Assembly (NCBI GenBank): GCA_946902875.1
Contig: OX336349.1
Coordinates: 20,297,891-20,361,890, forward strand
From: Nematopogon swammerdamellus
Lineage: Eukaryota; Arthropoda; Insecta; Lepidoptera; Adelidae
Length of the DNA: 64,000 nucleotides
Direction: 5' to 3'
Position numbers and translations under genes: made by a program. Of this stretch, positions 31,290 to 42,054 are shown in pieces. The first letter of the stretch is position 1, and every line of letters begins with the position of its first letter. The notes under the pieces were generated by a model. The model made no database searches. It was given only the letters and a program-made list of their open reading frames with translations, and was not told where the DNA came from.

Positions 31290-33515
31290 CGTATTTAGCG
31301 AGAGCCCAGGTACGAAAGTTAGTACGGCTTCGCTCGCGTGAGTTTTCGAATAAGTTCGGGAAAGAAGTATCGCTCGGCTTCGCTCGCGTGTATTTTCGAT
31401 TGGGTTTTCCTAGTGAATAATTTCACTCGGCTTCGCTCGCGTGTATTTTTGATTGGGTTTTCTTAGTAAATGAATTTGGTAAAAAACCCCGGTGATTGAA
31501 ATTAGTTTAATTTCGTGAATATTAGTGTGGAAATTTCTGTAAAGCTTTCGGAGTTGCAAATGAAGGTTGAGCTGGATTTTGTAATTTTGGGGGTGATATA
31601 GGGGTTTTCAACTAGTTTTACGGAAAATATTTTGGATGTTCTTTTTGAGCCTTTTGAGTTCTGGATGAAGGTCGAGCTGGATTCTGGAATCTTGACTGGT
31701 GATGGAAGGACTTCCAAAGAACTTTTACAATGACACTATGTCCGAACTGGCCTACCATGAGGACTGGTACATTGGGAAGGTTTTCTTAGTTCATAAATGA
31801 TTTTGTAAAAACCGGTGAATAAAGTTTGTTTGTTTCGTAAATTTTAGTGTGGGAATTTCTGTAAAGCTTTCGGAGTTGCAAATGAAGGTTGAGCTGGATT
31901 TTGTAATTTTGGGGGTGATATAGGGGTTTTCAACTAGTTTTACGGAAAATATTTTGGATGTTCTTTTTGAGCCTTTTGAGTTCTGGATGAAGGTCGAGCT
32001 GGATTCTGGAATCTTGACTGGTGATGGAAGGACTTCCAAAGAACTTTTACAATGACACTATGTCCGAACTGGCCTACCATGAGGACTGGTACATTGGGAA
32101 GGTTTTCTTAGTTCATAAATGATTTTGTAAAAACCGGTGAATAAAGTTTGTTTGTTTCGTAAATTTTAGTGTGGGAATTTCTGTAAAGCTTTCGGAGTTG
32201 CAAATGAAGGTTGAGCTGGATTTTGTAATTTTGGGGGTGATATAGGAGTTTTCAACTAGTTTTACGGAAAATATTTTGGATGTTCTTTTTGAGCCTTTTG
32301 AGTTCTGGATGAAGGTCGAGCTGGATTCTGGAATCTTGACTGGTGATGGAAGGACTTCCAAAGAACTTTTACAATGACACTATGTCCGAACTGGCCTACC
32401 ATGAGGACTGGTACATTGGGAAGGTTTTATTTTATATTAAAATATAATGGACTGTGACCTGATCATAAATTTCACGCACATAAAGGAAGTCAGTGAATAG
32501 AGTTTGTTTGATTCGTGAATTTTAGTGTGGGAATTTCTGTAAAGCTTTCGGAGTTGCAAATGAAGGTTGAGCTGGATTTTGTAATTTTGGGGGTGATATA
32601 GGAATTTTCAACTAGGTTGCGAATTATATTTTGGATGTTCTTTTTGAGCCTTTTGAGTTCTGGATGAAGGTTGAGCTGGATTCTGGAATCTTGACTGGTG
32701 ATGGAAGGACTTCCAAAGAACTTTTACAATGACACTATGTCCGAACTGGCCTACCATGAGGACTAGTACATTGGGAAGGTATTTTAAAATATAGAGAAGA
32801 TTAAAAGAAACAAAACCCGATCTTTAAATTCGTAAATCCTACGTATATAAGAGTGTTTGAACCACGCGTAATTATTAAAAAATATGTCGAATTTAAATAT
32901 GTAAAATCAGTGGTTTTACCGTATTTTGATATAAAAGTATATTTTTATTAAGTGTTAACTTCGCGATTAGATTCAGTGGCGGGTGTTGTGGTTTCGCTTG
33001 AATTTAATATTTTACGCTATTCTATTTGTAATAGTGTTTTATTTAAGGTGATTGTAGTGAATCGTGTCAGACCGGTTAGGATAGTGGAATTCAAAGGTAA
33101 ATTTTGTAATATATATGCACATGCAACATTCTGGCTAGTTACGTTTTAGGACGTAGGGATATTGCGTAAATCAGGTTTAAATATACCTGTATAGGTTATA
33201 TAGATTATGACCAGCACACAATTTTAATAAACCCTTAAGAAAATATTCCTAATTGATTTCGGTGAAAGGTGGACCCCTGACCGCATCATTTGGAATAAAA
33301 CAATTTCTGTAGGGATATCAAAGATAGCCACAGAAATGTAAACCATAACATATACACTATACACTCACAATTAAAAGCATACACTTATGCCTTTAGGGAG
33401 GACAAAAGAATATCTTTTGAACTCCAACATAACACTACGAGATTAAATTGGTAAATCTGTCTGAAGATGTATATTTTGTACAGATTAGAAAACGGGGACT
33501 CCTAGGGACAAATAA

Positions 33516-33653
33516 TAAATTTGTAACTTAAGTACAAATTTATCTGCGTTGGGAGTCACGGGGACTGGCGATGGATAAATATCGTATGGACAGAGGGTCC
33601 ATACGAATTTAGTGGGGCCAGTTCCACAACCCCCTTCAAAGGGGGTCAATAAA
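33516..33653 (+). terminator. Hairpin triplet and AATAAA, right LTR
   Basis: Identical to 18311-18448. In a full-length transcript begun at 16052, this copy would provide the 3' end. Confidence 0.55.
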
Positions 33654-33966
33654 AGTTTGTATTGTTGAAGTTCTAAAATATAGAAGAAAATATAAAACAA
33701 TAGATTTCATCTATTGAACAGCACAACAAAATTAAGCTATCAAGTAATACATTGATCATAATTTAATAATAACAATAACACAAACATCAGAACACTTTCA
33801 TTTTGAATTTTGGCGGGTCTCGCAAGCGAGGCGTGAGCGCGCTGTCGAAGCGTGCACATAGAACACAGAGGGAAACCAGAAGGGTTTAATGACTATAGAT
33901 GAATGAGCAATTAGTTTAGTAAGTGTTTTAATGTTGATATTAGAATTACTAGAATAGATTTAGGAA

Positions 33967-34191
33967 ATGAGGGTTAGTACTCTGAGTTATTACGGTACAC
34001 AACGGCTTTCTGAAAAGGAAGTAATAATTGGGTCCATTTTACAAGAATTATGTGTACGAATTAGCGACACTGTTTCTGACAAACCTAGAGATCACTTGAA
34101 AGCTATACGCTGGCCATATTTCGATTCTTTATATTCTAGTTGTTCTAGAGCTATAGAGTTGATTTTTGATAATCCTGCCTTTAATATCTAA
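33967..34191 (+). CDS. 74-codon ORF, right LTR copy, unknown
   Basis: Same 74-residue product as 18762-18986, with identical flanking splice-like signals. It lies after the predicted polyadenylation site of the full-length RNA, so only transcripts starting elsewhere or reading through could include it. No function recognised. Confidence 0.25.
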   Translation: MRVSTLSYYGTQRLSEKEVIIGSILQELCVRISDTVSDKPRDHLKAIRWPYFDSLYSSCSRAIELIFDNPAFNI

Positions 34192-34226
34192 GGTAAAACA
34201 ATAGGTATAGGGTGGAGGTTATTACA

Positions 34227-34230
34227 GTAT
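34227..34230. repeat. Target site duplication GTAT, right
   Basis: Follows the terminal ATTACA. Pairs with 13790-13793. Confidence 0.75.
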
Positions 34231-34306
34231 ATTGATATTATCAGGATTTCGCTTGATCTACATTTATTATATTAACTCGCTTTTGTCGGCGGCTTCGCTT
34301 ATTTTT

Positions 34307-34482
34307 ATGGAAACTGACACGGTTGGCTACATCACCTACAACATCCGTAATGTCAGCCCATAACACCTTGGTGAACTAGGTGTCATGCCAGTGCTTCACT
34401 TCGGTCGTGCCGGCTAGACTGAACTGGACGGAAAACACGAACTATTTATTTACATAGCCGCTTCGACCGACGTTCCATTTAG
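34307..34482 (-). repeat. SINE A 3' fragment
   Basis: Starts tatggaaactgacacggttg (complement of the SINE A 3' end) and runs to the gaccgacgttcc segment, where it abuts a SINE B copy. Confidence 0.75.
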
Positions 34483-34858
34483 TGGGCATCGGCTTCTTAT
34501 ACGAGATGTCCGAGGTTCGAATCCGGTCGGCGTGTACCAATGAGTTTTTTCTGACGAAAAAATTTACGTGCATACCTACACCTGCTGCTTCACCGTTCGG
34601 AACCGGTGTAAAACTGTAGGTCCCTTCGCTTGCCCCTTACTAGGTGGTAGGCTCAAATTGTAGCCGACTGTGTTGATACCACCGTACTGGATGTAAGATG
34701 GCCGCATAGCAGCCTCGGCTGTTTTCTCCTCTAGTCCAGTATAGCCAGCAATCCAGGGAAGTCTCCGGTACGGCACCTACCTTCTCGGATGTGATATTGG
34801 CTGTTCGGAGCATGCGCTTTGGCCGACTCAGCCACCACAAAAGGTGGTCTTCCCACAC
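34483..34858 (+). repeat. SINE B, head truncated
   Basis: tRNA-like head from gggcatcggcttcttatacg with the B box ggttcgaatcc, linker ttttttctgacgaaaaaatt, shared core at 34585-34690, then the 3' part gttttctcctctagtccagt to gactcagccacc. Confidence 0.8.
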
Positions 34859-35186
34859 TCCGTTTTCCTACGTCATAAAAGCATCTAAAAATTATTATTT
34901 TAATAAATTTTACTTTCAGGTGTAGAAATTACGGTGTGTATCTTTGCCAAACAAAATGTAATTTACGCGTGTGTATTCTCGCTTCCGGGAGTTTTATAGC
35001 ATTTACACGGTGCGCACCTTGACCGACTTTCTTTTATCTTTTTAGGATTCCGTGTAGGCGCTAGCACGCTAGGCGCGCTAACAAAGACCCTAATATAAAC
35101 AAAAAACAACTTTTGTTTCCATACCTGGATGGACAAGTATGTATGTATGTATATTTATTTGTAAATTATATTCTATATATTTAGTC

Positions 35187-35413
35187 CTTACCTATAATAA
35201 AATCCAACGTCTGCTTTCTGTCTGAGTGTCTGAGTGTATGTCTGTCTGTCCGCTTATAACTCGAGAACCACTGAACCGATTTTAATAAAACAAAATTCTA
35301 CGGATAGCTTGATTCTTCCCATCAACTATAGGCTATTTACTACCACGCTAAATGGTTTATGAGGTTAGCAGTGAAGTGAAATATGAGAGCGGGCGGAGCC
35401 GCGGGCACAGCTT
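35187..35413 (+). repeat. Repeat D copy
   Basis: Nearly identical to 2146-2352 apart from an added tgagtgtatgtctg in the microsatellite and a few substitutions. Ends gccgcgggcacagct. Confidence 0.7.
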
Positions 35414-35434
35414 GTAATTTATATAATACACATG

Positions 35435-35634
35435 TTTTTTTTTTATGTAAACTGACACGGTTGGCTACATCACCTACAACGTCCGTGATGTCAGCCCATA
35501 ACACCGGGTGAACTAGGTGCCATGTCAGTGCGTCCCCCTTTGATCGTGCCGGCTACACTGAACTGGTCGGAAAACACAAACTATTTACATAGCCGTTTAG
35601 ACCGACGTTTCATTCAGTGCGGTGGTACCAACCC
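35435..35634 (-). repeat. SINE A 3' half
   Basis: T-run, then atgtaaactgacacggttgg through to ggtggtaccaaccc. The head is missing. Confidence 0.75.
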
Positions 35635-35931
35635 ATGAATTTGAATGACATAAATATGTATGACTTGTATTTAACTAGGATGTACTTGTATGTATTGTTA
35701 ATAAGTATTCTTATTATTACGTGGGCTGTTCCGAAAATTGTTAGCCACAGAATAAATAATTTTTTTTTTCCTGAAACTATTTTGATTTGACGGCTAATTT
35801 AAATACAAATCTCCTTGATGAAAATTATTGGCCACCTATGTATTACCTTTATATTCTTTTTATTCCACCTTTTTATTCTTTTTTTTAAATATTTTTAACG
35901 GTTATCCGTCACTCATATTTTATTCGCAACA

Positions 35932-36270
35932 ATGGACGTCTGGCGAGAAGCTTTTCGTGTTATGATTTTCTATGCTTATAAACTAGGGTTAACCTTCAAG
36001 GAATCACACGAAAATTTTCAAGCTGCTTTTGGGGAGTCTGCTCCTGCGTTAGCAACAGTTACTTATTGGTTTCGTGAATTTAAACGTGGTCGAGAGAACC
36101 TAAACGATGACCCCAGACCCGGCCGACCATCAACTGCAGTCACTCATGAAAACGTCATCAGGGTAGAGTGGCTATTGCGGGAGAATAGACACATTACACA
36201 TCGGGAGATTCAGGCTGAACTGAAGATTGGTATTGCGAAGTTTGTCTGCTTCAAGCTTTCGGGTAGTTGA
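35932..36270 (+). pseudogene. Mariner transposase N-terminus
   Basis: About 100 residues from MDVWREAFRV to QAELKIG form the paired helix-turn-helix DNA-binding region of mariner transposases. FREFKRGRENLNDDPRPGRP is the typical linker between the two helix-turn-helix units. After about 36235 the frame enters sequence derived from the C-terminal half, so the first catalytic region has been deleted. Confidence 0.85.
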
Positions 36271-36284
36271 ATAGCGAGCGCCCA

Positions 36285-36615
36285 AGGAGCGGCGTCCGTA
36301 GCATTCTTTTTCACCAAGATAACGCGCCCGCTCACACACCGGTAGAAACATGGACTATTTGACAAATTCGGGGTACAAAGGTTATCCCATCCTCCGTAAA
36401 GCCCAGATTTAGCTCCATGCGATTTTTTTTTATTTCCCACGGTAAAAAAAATGCTTCGCGGGCAAAAAATCAACACTGCAGACGAGGCCGTCGAAGAATT
36501 TCGGCGGTTATTTTTCGACCTCCCGCAAGATACGTTTTTTAAATGTTTTGAAACCTGGTTCACCCGAATGCATAAGTGCATAAGGATTGGAGGTAAATAT
36601 TTTGAAAAGCTGTAG
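36285..36615 (+). pseudogene. Mariner transposase C-terminus, frameshifted
   Basis: The motif SILFHQDNAPAHT (second catalytic Asp) lies at about 36300-36340, and SPDLAPCDFFLFP (third catalytic region) at about 36399-36440 in another frame, after an in-frame TAA at 36396. The latter frame is then open to KYFEKL and a stop at about 36615. Together with the N-terminal piece this is one transposase gene broken by deletion, stops and a frameshift. Confidence 0.8.
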
Positions 36616-36679
36616 ATAAATTGTTTTCATATTCTAACTATTTTTCATTTCACTAACAATTTTCGGAACAGCCTATGTA

Positions 36680-36940
36680 TTTTATCTTCAATTCCCACGC
36701 TCAACTCTTTTGCTACTACCTACTTACATTCCACTATATTATCGAATCTCAAACATCCAAATGTTGACTGTAAGAAATCTCTGTAAGGGATAAGTCCGCC
36801 TTTGCACCTTATGTAAATGTTCTAATATATTTGTTACTTTTTAATATTTACTGGAGCTATAAGTAATTTATATCCTTCTGTCTGTCATACGCGCTGTTCA
36901 AGGCAATAGGTTCAAAAGGCTAACGGTATGAAGACTTAAA
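36680..36940. other. Mostly unassigned; possible LINE 3' scrap
   Basis: The segment ctgtaagggataagtccgcc at 36781-36800 recurs, diverged, at 39341-39375 (inverted) and near 62885. It is probably a LINE 3' UTR relic. Confidence 0.4.
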
Positions 36941-37266
36941 TTTTTTTTCTGGAAACTGACACGGTTGTCCACATCACCTACAACATCCGTGATGCCAGCC
37001 CATAACACCGGGTGAACTAGGTGCCGTGCTTCCCTTCATTTCATGTCAGCTACACTGAACTAGACGGAAAACACGCGCTTTTTACATAGCGCTTTCAACC
37101 GACGCGACGCGTTCAGTGCGGTGGTACCAACCCGGGCGGGATGAACCCTACCACCTAGTAAGGTAAGAAGGGAAGGGACCTACAGTTTTACGTGGAATCC
37201 GAACCACGGCCAGTCTCCAATGGTCCAGCGGTCACCCATCCAAGTACTGACCTCGCTCAGGGTTCG
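36941..37266 (-). repeat. SINE A, nearly complete
   Basis: From ggaaactgacacggttgtcc to the 5S-like head (ggtcacccatccaagtactg at 37222-37250). Truncated inside the head. Confidence 0.8.
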
Positions 37267-37533
37267 CGTGAAATTCGTTTTTAATAAAAAGAAGAAAGTA
37301 ATTCAACTCGCTACCGTACCTTTATTTCGGCGCGCGTGGAATAATTAGGTTTGTATGAGAGCCACATCTTAGCGTTACTGGAACTGAATTTTATTTAGCC
37401 TATCCTGTGTCTCGTATAGCTAAATGAGCGTTTCATCGAATTAATGTGATTCGTTTAAGAGTTATGTAGGAATATACATACATACAGAAAATATTTCTAA
37501 AAATTATCCATTTAGTTTTAGTATCATACATAG

Positions 37534-37919
37534 AAAATTTAAATCCACAAATTTAAAGTCGCTCAGCGAGCTATGGAAAGAGCAATGCTCGGCATTTCTT
37601 TGACCGATAAAATCCGTAACGATGTGATACGTCAAAGAACTAAGGTAGTCGACATTGCTAAGAAAATAAGCAAGCTGAAGTGGCAGTGGGCTGGGCACAT
37701 CTGTCGTAGACCCGACAACCGATGGGGTAGACGGGTGCTCGAATGGAGGCCACGTACAAGCAAACGTAGCGTGGGACGCCCCCCGGCTAGGTGGACAGAT
37801 GACCTAAAAAAGGTAGCCGGGAGTGGATGGATGAGAAGAGCGGAAGACCGCGTGTGGTGGCGTGCCTTGGGAGAGGCCTATGTCCAGCAGTGGACCGATA
37901 CAGGCTGATGATGATGATG
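37534..37919 (+). mobile_element. 5'-truncated RTE-type LINE with perfect 11-bp target duplication
   Basis: ATCATACATAG occurs at 37523-37533 and 37920-37930, immediately flanking the insert. The insert ends in (TGA)n, the usual 3' end of RTE elements. It comprises 386 bp of the 3' end. Confidence 0.85.
37558..37908 (+). pseudogene. RTE ORF2 C-terminus
   Basis: An open frame of about 111 codons gives the conserved C-terminal tail of RTE-type LINE reverse transcriptase proteins: ERAMLGISLTDKIRND, KLKWQWAGHICRR, VGRPPARWTDDL and GEAYVQQWTDTG then stop. It has no start of its own; the rest was lost by 5' truncation on insertion. The frame is undamaged, which suggests a fairly young insertion. 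Confidence 0.85.
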
Positions 37920-38091
37920 ATCATACATAGTCTACAAAACTTACTCCACGACCATCCCTTACAGATGTATTTGTTAGTAAATATAAATATTGATATTGCA
38001 TAAGGGAATGTCTATGATCGCTTTATTTATTTTAATTTAGGTTTTTTTTATAGTGAAAGGGATCAATATCTGGAATGTTGGCGATAAACTG

Positions 38092-38153
38092 CTGTACCGT
38101 GTGGGGTCGGTACTTAAAAAGAATAGCCCCACTGCATCTCTCCAAGGGATAAG
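38092..38153 (+). repeat. Repeat C fragment
   Basis: gtaccgtgtggggtcggtac and ccccactgcatctctcc match the start of repeat C. Confidence 0.6.
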
Positions 38154-38160
38154 AAAATTC

Positions 38161-38552
38161 GTCAGCCTCGGTAGCTCAGTGGCGCGGTTGGTTAGTCAAC
38201 TGTTATTAAGTAACGCTGAGCGCCGTCAGTGATTGGATGGGTGACCGCTCGACCGTTGGAGGCTGACCGTGGTTCGGATTCCACGTTAAACTGTAGGTCC
38301 CTTCCCTTCTTACCTTACTAGGTGGTAGGGTTTATCCCGGCCGGGTTGGTACCACCGCACTGAACGAAACGTCGGTCGAAACGGCTATGTAAATTGTTCG
38401 TGTTTTCCGTCCAGTTTAGTGTAGCCGACATGAAATGAAGGGAAGCACTGACATGGCACCTAGTTCACCCTGTGTTATGGGCTGACATCACGGATGTTGT
38501 AGGTGATGTAGCCAACCGTGTCAGGTGCCATAAAAAAAAAAAAACTGTGTTT
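38161..38552 (+). repeat. SINE A, full-length copy
   Basis: The reference copy of the family. Head 38161-38265: a tRNA-A-box-like cggtagctcagtggcgcggt, then 5S-like elements ttaagtaac and ggatgggtgaccgct. Shared core 38272-38362. Specific 3' part from aacgaaacgtcggtcgaaac to tgatgtagccaaccgtgtca. A-tail at 38540-38552. A polymerase III promoter is expected in the head. Confidence 0.85.
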
Positions 38553-39090
38553 TTCTTCCGTCAAAACGTTCACTGGCGTTGAGAAATGTCAGTAATTAGC
38601 GCTGGAGCGTCTGCCGCTAACGAAGCCCTTTGTCTTACAGCTTATTAACGAACTTAGCGTCCGGCCAGCCCGGCGACTAGTACTCAATTCGCTGACAGCT
38701 TGAAGAACTGGTCTCCCGGCCAGGGTTGCTAGATGGTTCAGATAAAAAAACCGAACTTTTTACATCAACATTTTTCAAGAACGCATTTTTCATTTAAATA
38801 TGCGATCGCGATCGAATGTCCTCCGGCGTCGTTAGACACTTTATGGATGGCTGGAGGCCTGGAGGCAACATGACGTGCTTTTTATATAAAAAAGGCAAAT
38901 TAGTTACGGCGAAAATCTGTAACGGTCTTCCCAAGATTGGGTTCCCTAGCCCCTATTAACCTGGCGTCTTCAAAAGACGAAGTGTCAATGTACAGCATGC
39001 GCCGGCTTGCAAATGCGCAGCGCGCCAAATCTGTATGGATTTGATATTCCGAAACAGGAAATAAATGTGTGATACAGTTGGGTAAAAAAC
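38553..39090. other. No gene seen
   Basis: Mixed sequence. A perfect palindrome gcgatcgcgatcg lies at 38801-38815. No repeat family recognised. Confidence 0.4.
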
Positions 39091-39097
39091 CGTACAC

Positions 39098-39310
39098 CTG
39101 GCACGCCTGCTCCTGGCAGATCTGTACTTATTTCTGAAGAGTGCACTCGGACGGCCATGTTCTACCGAGTTGAGGCCATCCAGCCGCAACTGAGTTAGTC
39201 GATCGCGATCCGCCGACATTGCTACACGCGCCAGGTCGCGCGCACCACCCGCCTCGAACTCCGCTCCCCCTCTCCCGCTCGTCTCTCCGCACCGCACCAC
39301 CCCGCCACAT
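39098..39310 (-). CDS. Candidate first coding exon, unknown gene
   Basis: On the minus strand a GC-rich leader is followed by gcaATG (start codon 39219-39217) and an open frame MSADRDRLTQLRLDGLNSVE that continues to a splice donor, CCAG/GTGTAC, with exon end at 39098. The coding part would be 122 nt (40 codons plus 2 nt). The ATG context and transition from GC-rich leader to balanced coding sequence suit an insect first exon. The frame also stays open past the donor to 38956, which is probably coincidence. I do not recognise the peptide, and no partner exon was found in the window. Confidence 0.3.
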
Positions 39311-40530
39311 TTTACAGAAATTACAAATGATATGTAATTTACATGAGGGGAAAGGCGAACTTATCCCTTACAGGGATTTACCTCAGTCAACCTTTTGATG
39401 TTTGAGAGTCGTATGTTGTGAGATATAAGTAGGTAGTAGTAGCAAAAGACTCGAGTGTGGGAATGTAAAATATAATGTTAATAATAAACTATAAATACTA
39501 CATATAAGTACGTACTACTTCATAAAAAGTATACATGAATACATATGAATTACAGTTTATATAATATATAATACCTACATATATACAAACATAAATACTT
39601 CTCCATTCAGGCTTAAGGCGCAAATAAGACTCAAAAGGTCAACTTTAAACGAAATTGTTGAGCTAAGTATTGGTAAAGATAAAAAATCTGTAAAAAATAT
39701 ATTTTATGTATTGGTCTATATTTAACAAACATAGCTAAAAAAATATATTTTACTACTTTGGAAAGGTGTTAAATAAATCTTCAAAAAATTAAGAAAAGTA
39801 CTAACAATTTTACGTTCAAGTTAAATTCTCTTGAGAAGCTTAAATTGTTTCAATACAAGATCCTCATAGAAATATAGATAATATATTTTCCTCCAATCGT
39901 AGCTAAAAAAAATACTTTTTCCCATTTTTTCAACACGTGAAATTTAATATATAGTGTGATTTTCGCGCAAACGTTCATCGTCGGCGCGACGTATCAGCCA
40001 CCGCACGAGTAGAATGAATCTCGCACCTATTTACATCTGCATACTCTTCAGTCAGTCTTGTTTCCGCCTTAAAATAATTTTTAGCTATTGACTTCACATT
40101 GATAATAATCAATTCTAAGAAAATAAGCGTCGTACGTCGTACGTATATAGAAAGATGTAAAAATTTACCCGTTATTGTCCATTTCCGAACAACCTTGAAA
40201 AAATGTTATTAAAATTTTAATAACATTTCCGAAAATTGTTTTTGTTCTAAGTTGGTACGCATATTATTTTATTCTATTTACTCATATTATTTAATTTGAT
40301 TTAATTTGAGAACTAGTTTTTAAAATCCTAGTATCCATAAAATTTCGTACAACGCACGCAGATTTCTTAAGAAAACATATATGTATAAGCAAGTTTCTGC
40401 GCATTAACGAAATTCCAAGTAACATTTTTTTTTTCTCTCCATGTCACGGTTTTCTCGCAGATTCATCTGAAATGCGCAGTTCACATATTGTCCACGCGGT
40501 GCTGTATTTGCTGATTGTACATTTATCTCC
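39311..40530. other. AT-rich intergenic or intronic sequence
   Basis: About 1.2 kb of mainly AT-rich sequence without coding signal. A small tandem, cgtcgtacgtcgtacgta, lies at about 40127-40145, and a palindromic atgttattaaaattttaataacat at 40203-40226. Confidence 0.5.
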
Positions 40531-40532
40531 GT

Positions 40533-40763
40533 GTAGAGTGTTTTCATTTTACGAAGGCACGAGGGCTATGAGGTAGGAAGTGGTGTGAGACCGCGCGGAG
40601 CTCAGTAGGGAACGACTCGGTTCGACGGAGCGACGCGGAGACGTGTAGAACGTGTGTACCGACCGGGCACCGAGTTCGTTCTCTACTGAGCTCCGCGCGG
40701 TCGCATCTCGCACCACTTCCTACCCCGTACCCCTCGTGCCTTCGTAAAATGAAAACACTCTAC
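40533..40763. mobile_element. Foldback MITE with about 90-bp inverted arms
   Basis: Left arm gtagagtgttttcattttac...gcgcggagctcagtagggaa pairs with its complement at 40670-40763 with few mismatches. The loop is about 70 bp. The target duplication is unclear. No ORF. Confidence 0.8.
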
Positions 40764-40997
40764 TCCAGAATGTCGACTCGAGATCCCTCGGCGTCGTCGT
40801 CGTCGTATCATCCGACATTTTTTTTTTTCGTATTTTTCTCGATACACTAAAAAAATATTTCAGATATTCCTCGCTCCGATCGCGCTTACTGTAAAATAAT
40901 TTAAATGTTAAATATTTTATTAGATGGACAACGCCCAAAAAAATTCCGATAAAAATATTTCACCGACCGGAACTCGAACTTGGGGCTATGGCATCAG

Positions 40998-41280
40998 CAC
41001 ATTATTGTCAGGTCGGTGGGCGCGGTCAGAGCTTGGAGGCTGACCGTTGTTGTTCGGATTCCACATACAACTGTAGGTCTCTTCACTTACCTAAGGCGGT
41101 AGGGTTAAAGCCGCCCGGGTTGATTGATACCACACCGCCCTGAATGATGAGTAGGTCGAAGTGACTGGCTATGTAAATAGTTCGTGTTTTCCGTCCAGTT
41201 CAGTGTAGCCGGCACGACCATAGGGAAGCATTGACATGGCACCTCGTTCACGGAGTTGTTATGGGCTGACGCCACGGGTC
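40998..41280 (+). repeat. SINE A, diverged copy
   Basis: Head remnant ggtgggcgcggtcagagctt, core actgtaggtctcttcactta, and 3' part to ttatgggctgacgccacgg. Confidence 0.7.
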
Positions 41281-41337
41281 AAATAAAAATAATCATACAA
41301 TCAACATATTTTCAAGATTATGTTTATTGTTGTTGTT

Positions 41338-41565
41338 ACACTAGGTGGTAGGGTATATCCCGGCCGGGTTGGTACCACCGCACTGGGCGAAACGTCGGTC
41401 AAAGCGGCTTTGTAAATAGTTCGTGTTTTCCGCCCACTTCAGTGTAGTCGGCATGAAATGAAGGGAAGCATTGACATGGCACCTAGTTCACCCGGTGTTA
41501 TGGGTTGACATCACGGATGTTGTAGGTGATGTAGACAACCGTGTCACTTTCCACAAAAAAAAAAG
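41338..41565 (+). repeat. SINE A 3' half with A-tail
   Basis: From ctaggtggtagggtatatcc to gtgtcactttccacaaaaaa. The head is missing. Confidence 0.75.
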
Positions 41566-41605
41566 ATCTTCGAGTACTATGTTTTTTAAACAATTTACGT
41601 TCACT

Positions 41606-41878
41606 CACACCTACCCCTGCTGCTTCACCGTTCGGAACCGGTGTAAAACTGTAGGTTCCTTCCCTTGCCCCTTACTAGGTAGTAGGCTCAAATTGTAGCC
41701 GAATGCGTTGATACCACCGTACTGAACGAAAGATGGCCGCCGCCGGTTCTCCTCTAGTCCAGGAGTAACCATTCAAGCGGAGGTCTCTGGTGTGGCACTT
41801 CCTCGGAAATGGTATTGGCAGGTCGAAGCGTGTGCTCTGTCTGGCCCATCTGTCTCGGCCACCCATCCCGGATTACAC
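41606..41878 (+). repeat. SINE B, head missing
   Basis: Starts at cacctacccctgctgcttca, runs through the core (cggaaccggtgtaaaactgt to ccaccgtactg) and ends in cacccatcccggattacac. Confidence 0.75.
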
Positions 41879-42054
41879 AAGAGCTCAGTTTGTTCCGTGG
41901 GTTCAGCTGCGCTTACTAACGTAAAAAAAAAAAGAACTGGAGGAATAAAGTGATTCATGACGTGCAGTTAGTGCCTCGCATGAAGAGATTTGGGGATTCA
42001 TACGAAATCCTGCCGCCATGATGTTGGCCGGCTGGCTGGCGACAAGCATGCAAG

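Larger units (their letters stand above)
13794..34226 (+). mobile_element. Giant non-autonomous LTR-type retroelement (20.4 kb)
   Basis: Two direct repeats of 5228 bp flank a 9977-bp interior. The repeats begin TGTGATGGAATCACA and end GGTTATTACA, the usual TG...CA form, and the whole unit sits between copies of GTAT. The promoter and polyadenylation signal inside the repeats define the plus strand as the transcribed one. The interior encodes no recognisable gag, protease, RT, RNase H or integrase, and neither interior edge shows a TGG-type primer-binding site or a polypurine tract. The structure fits a LARD-like element moved in trans, with unusually long terminal repeats. Near-identity of the repeats implies a recent insertion or gene conversion. 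Confidence 0.8.
28999..34226 (+). repeat. Right long terminal repeat (5228 bp)
   Basis: Copy of 13794-19021 at offset 15205. Equivalent parts: arrays 29485-30095 and 30960-31220, promoter 31223-31289, 322-bp array 31502-32781, hairpins and AATAAA 33516-33653, ORF 33967-34191. Base 30759 is C where the left LTR has T. Confidence 0.88.
35720..36677 (+). mobile_element. Mariner-like element, internally deleted
   Basis: Terminal inverted repeats of 25 bp (23 matches) contain ggctgttccgaaaattgtta, with TA on both sides (35718-35719 and 36678-36679). At 958 bp it is shorter than the usual 1.3 kb. The transposase is interrupted by a deletion and frameshifts, so the copy is dead. Confidence 0.85.
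37480..37990 (-). repeat. Repeat F, interrupted by an RTE insertion
   Basis: The pieces acagaaaatatttctaaaaa (37486) and actccacgaccatcccttac (37949) are parts of repeat F, present in tandem at 59900-60250 in the other orientation. The RTE fragment splits it. Confidence 0.6.

Noticed and set aside
13794..34226. Plain segmental duplication or assembly duplication explaining the 5.2-kb repeats
   Set aside because: TG...CA ends, a shared promoter and polyadenylation signal and a matching GTAT outside both ends fit an LTR element better, though read-level validation is still needed.
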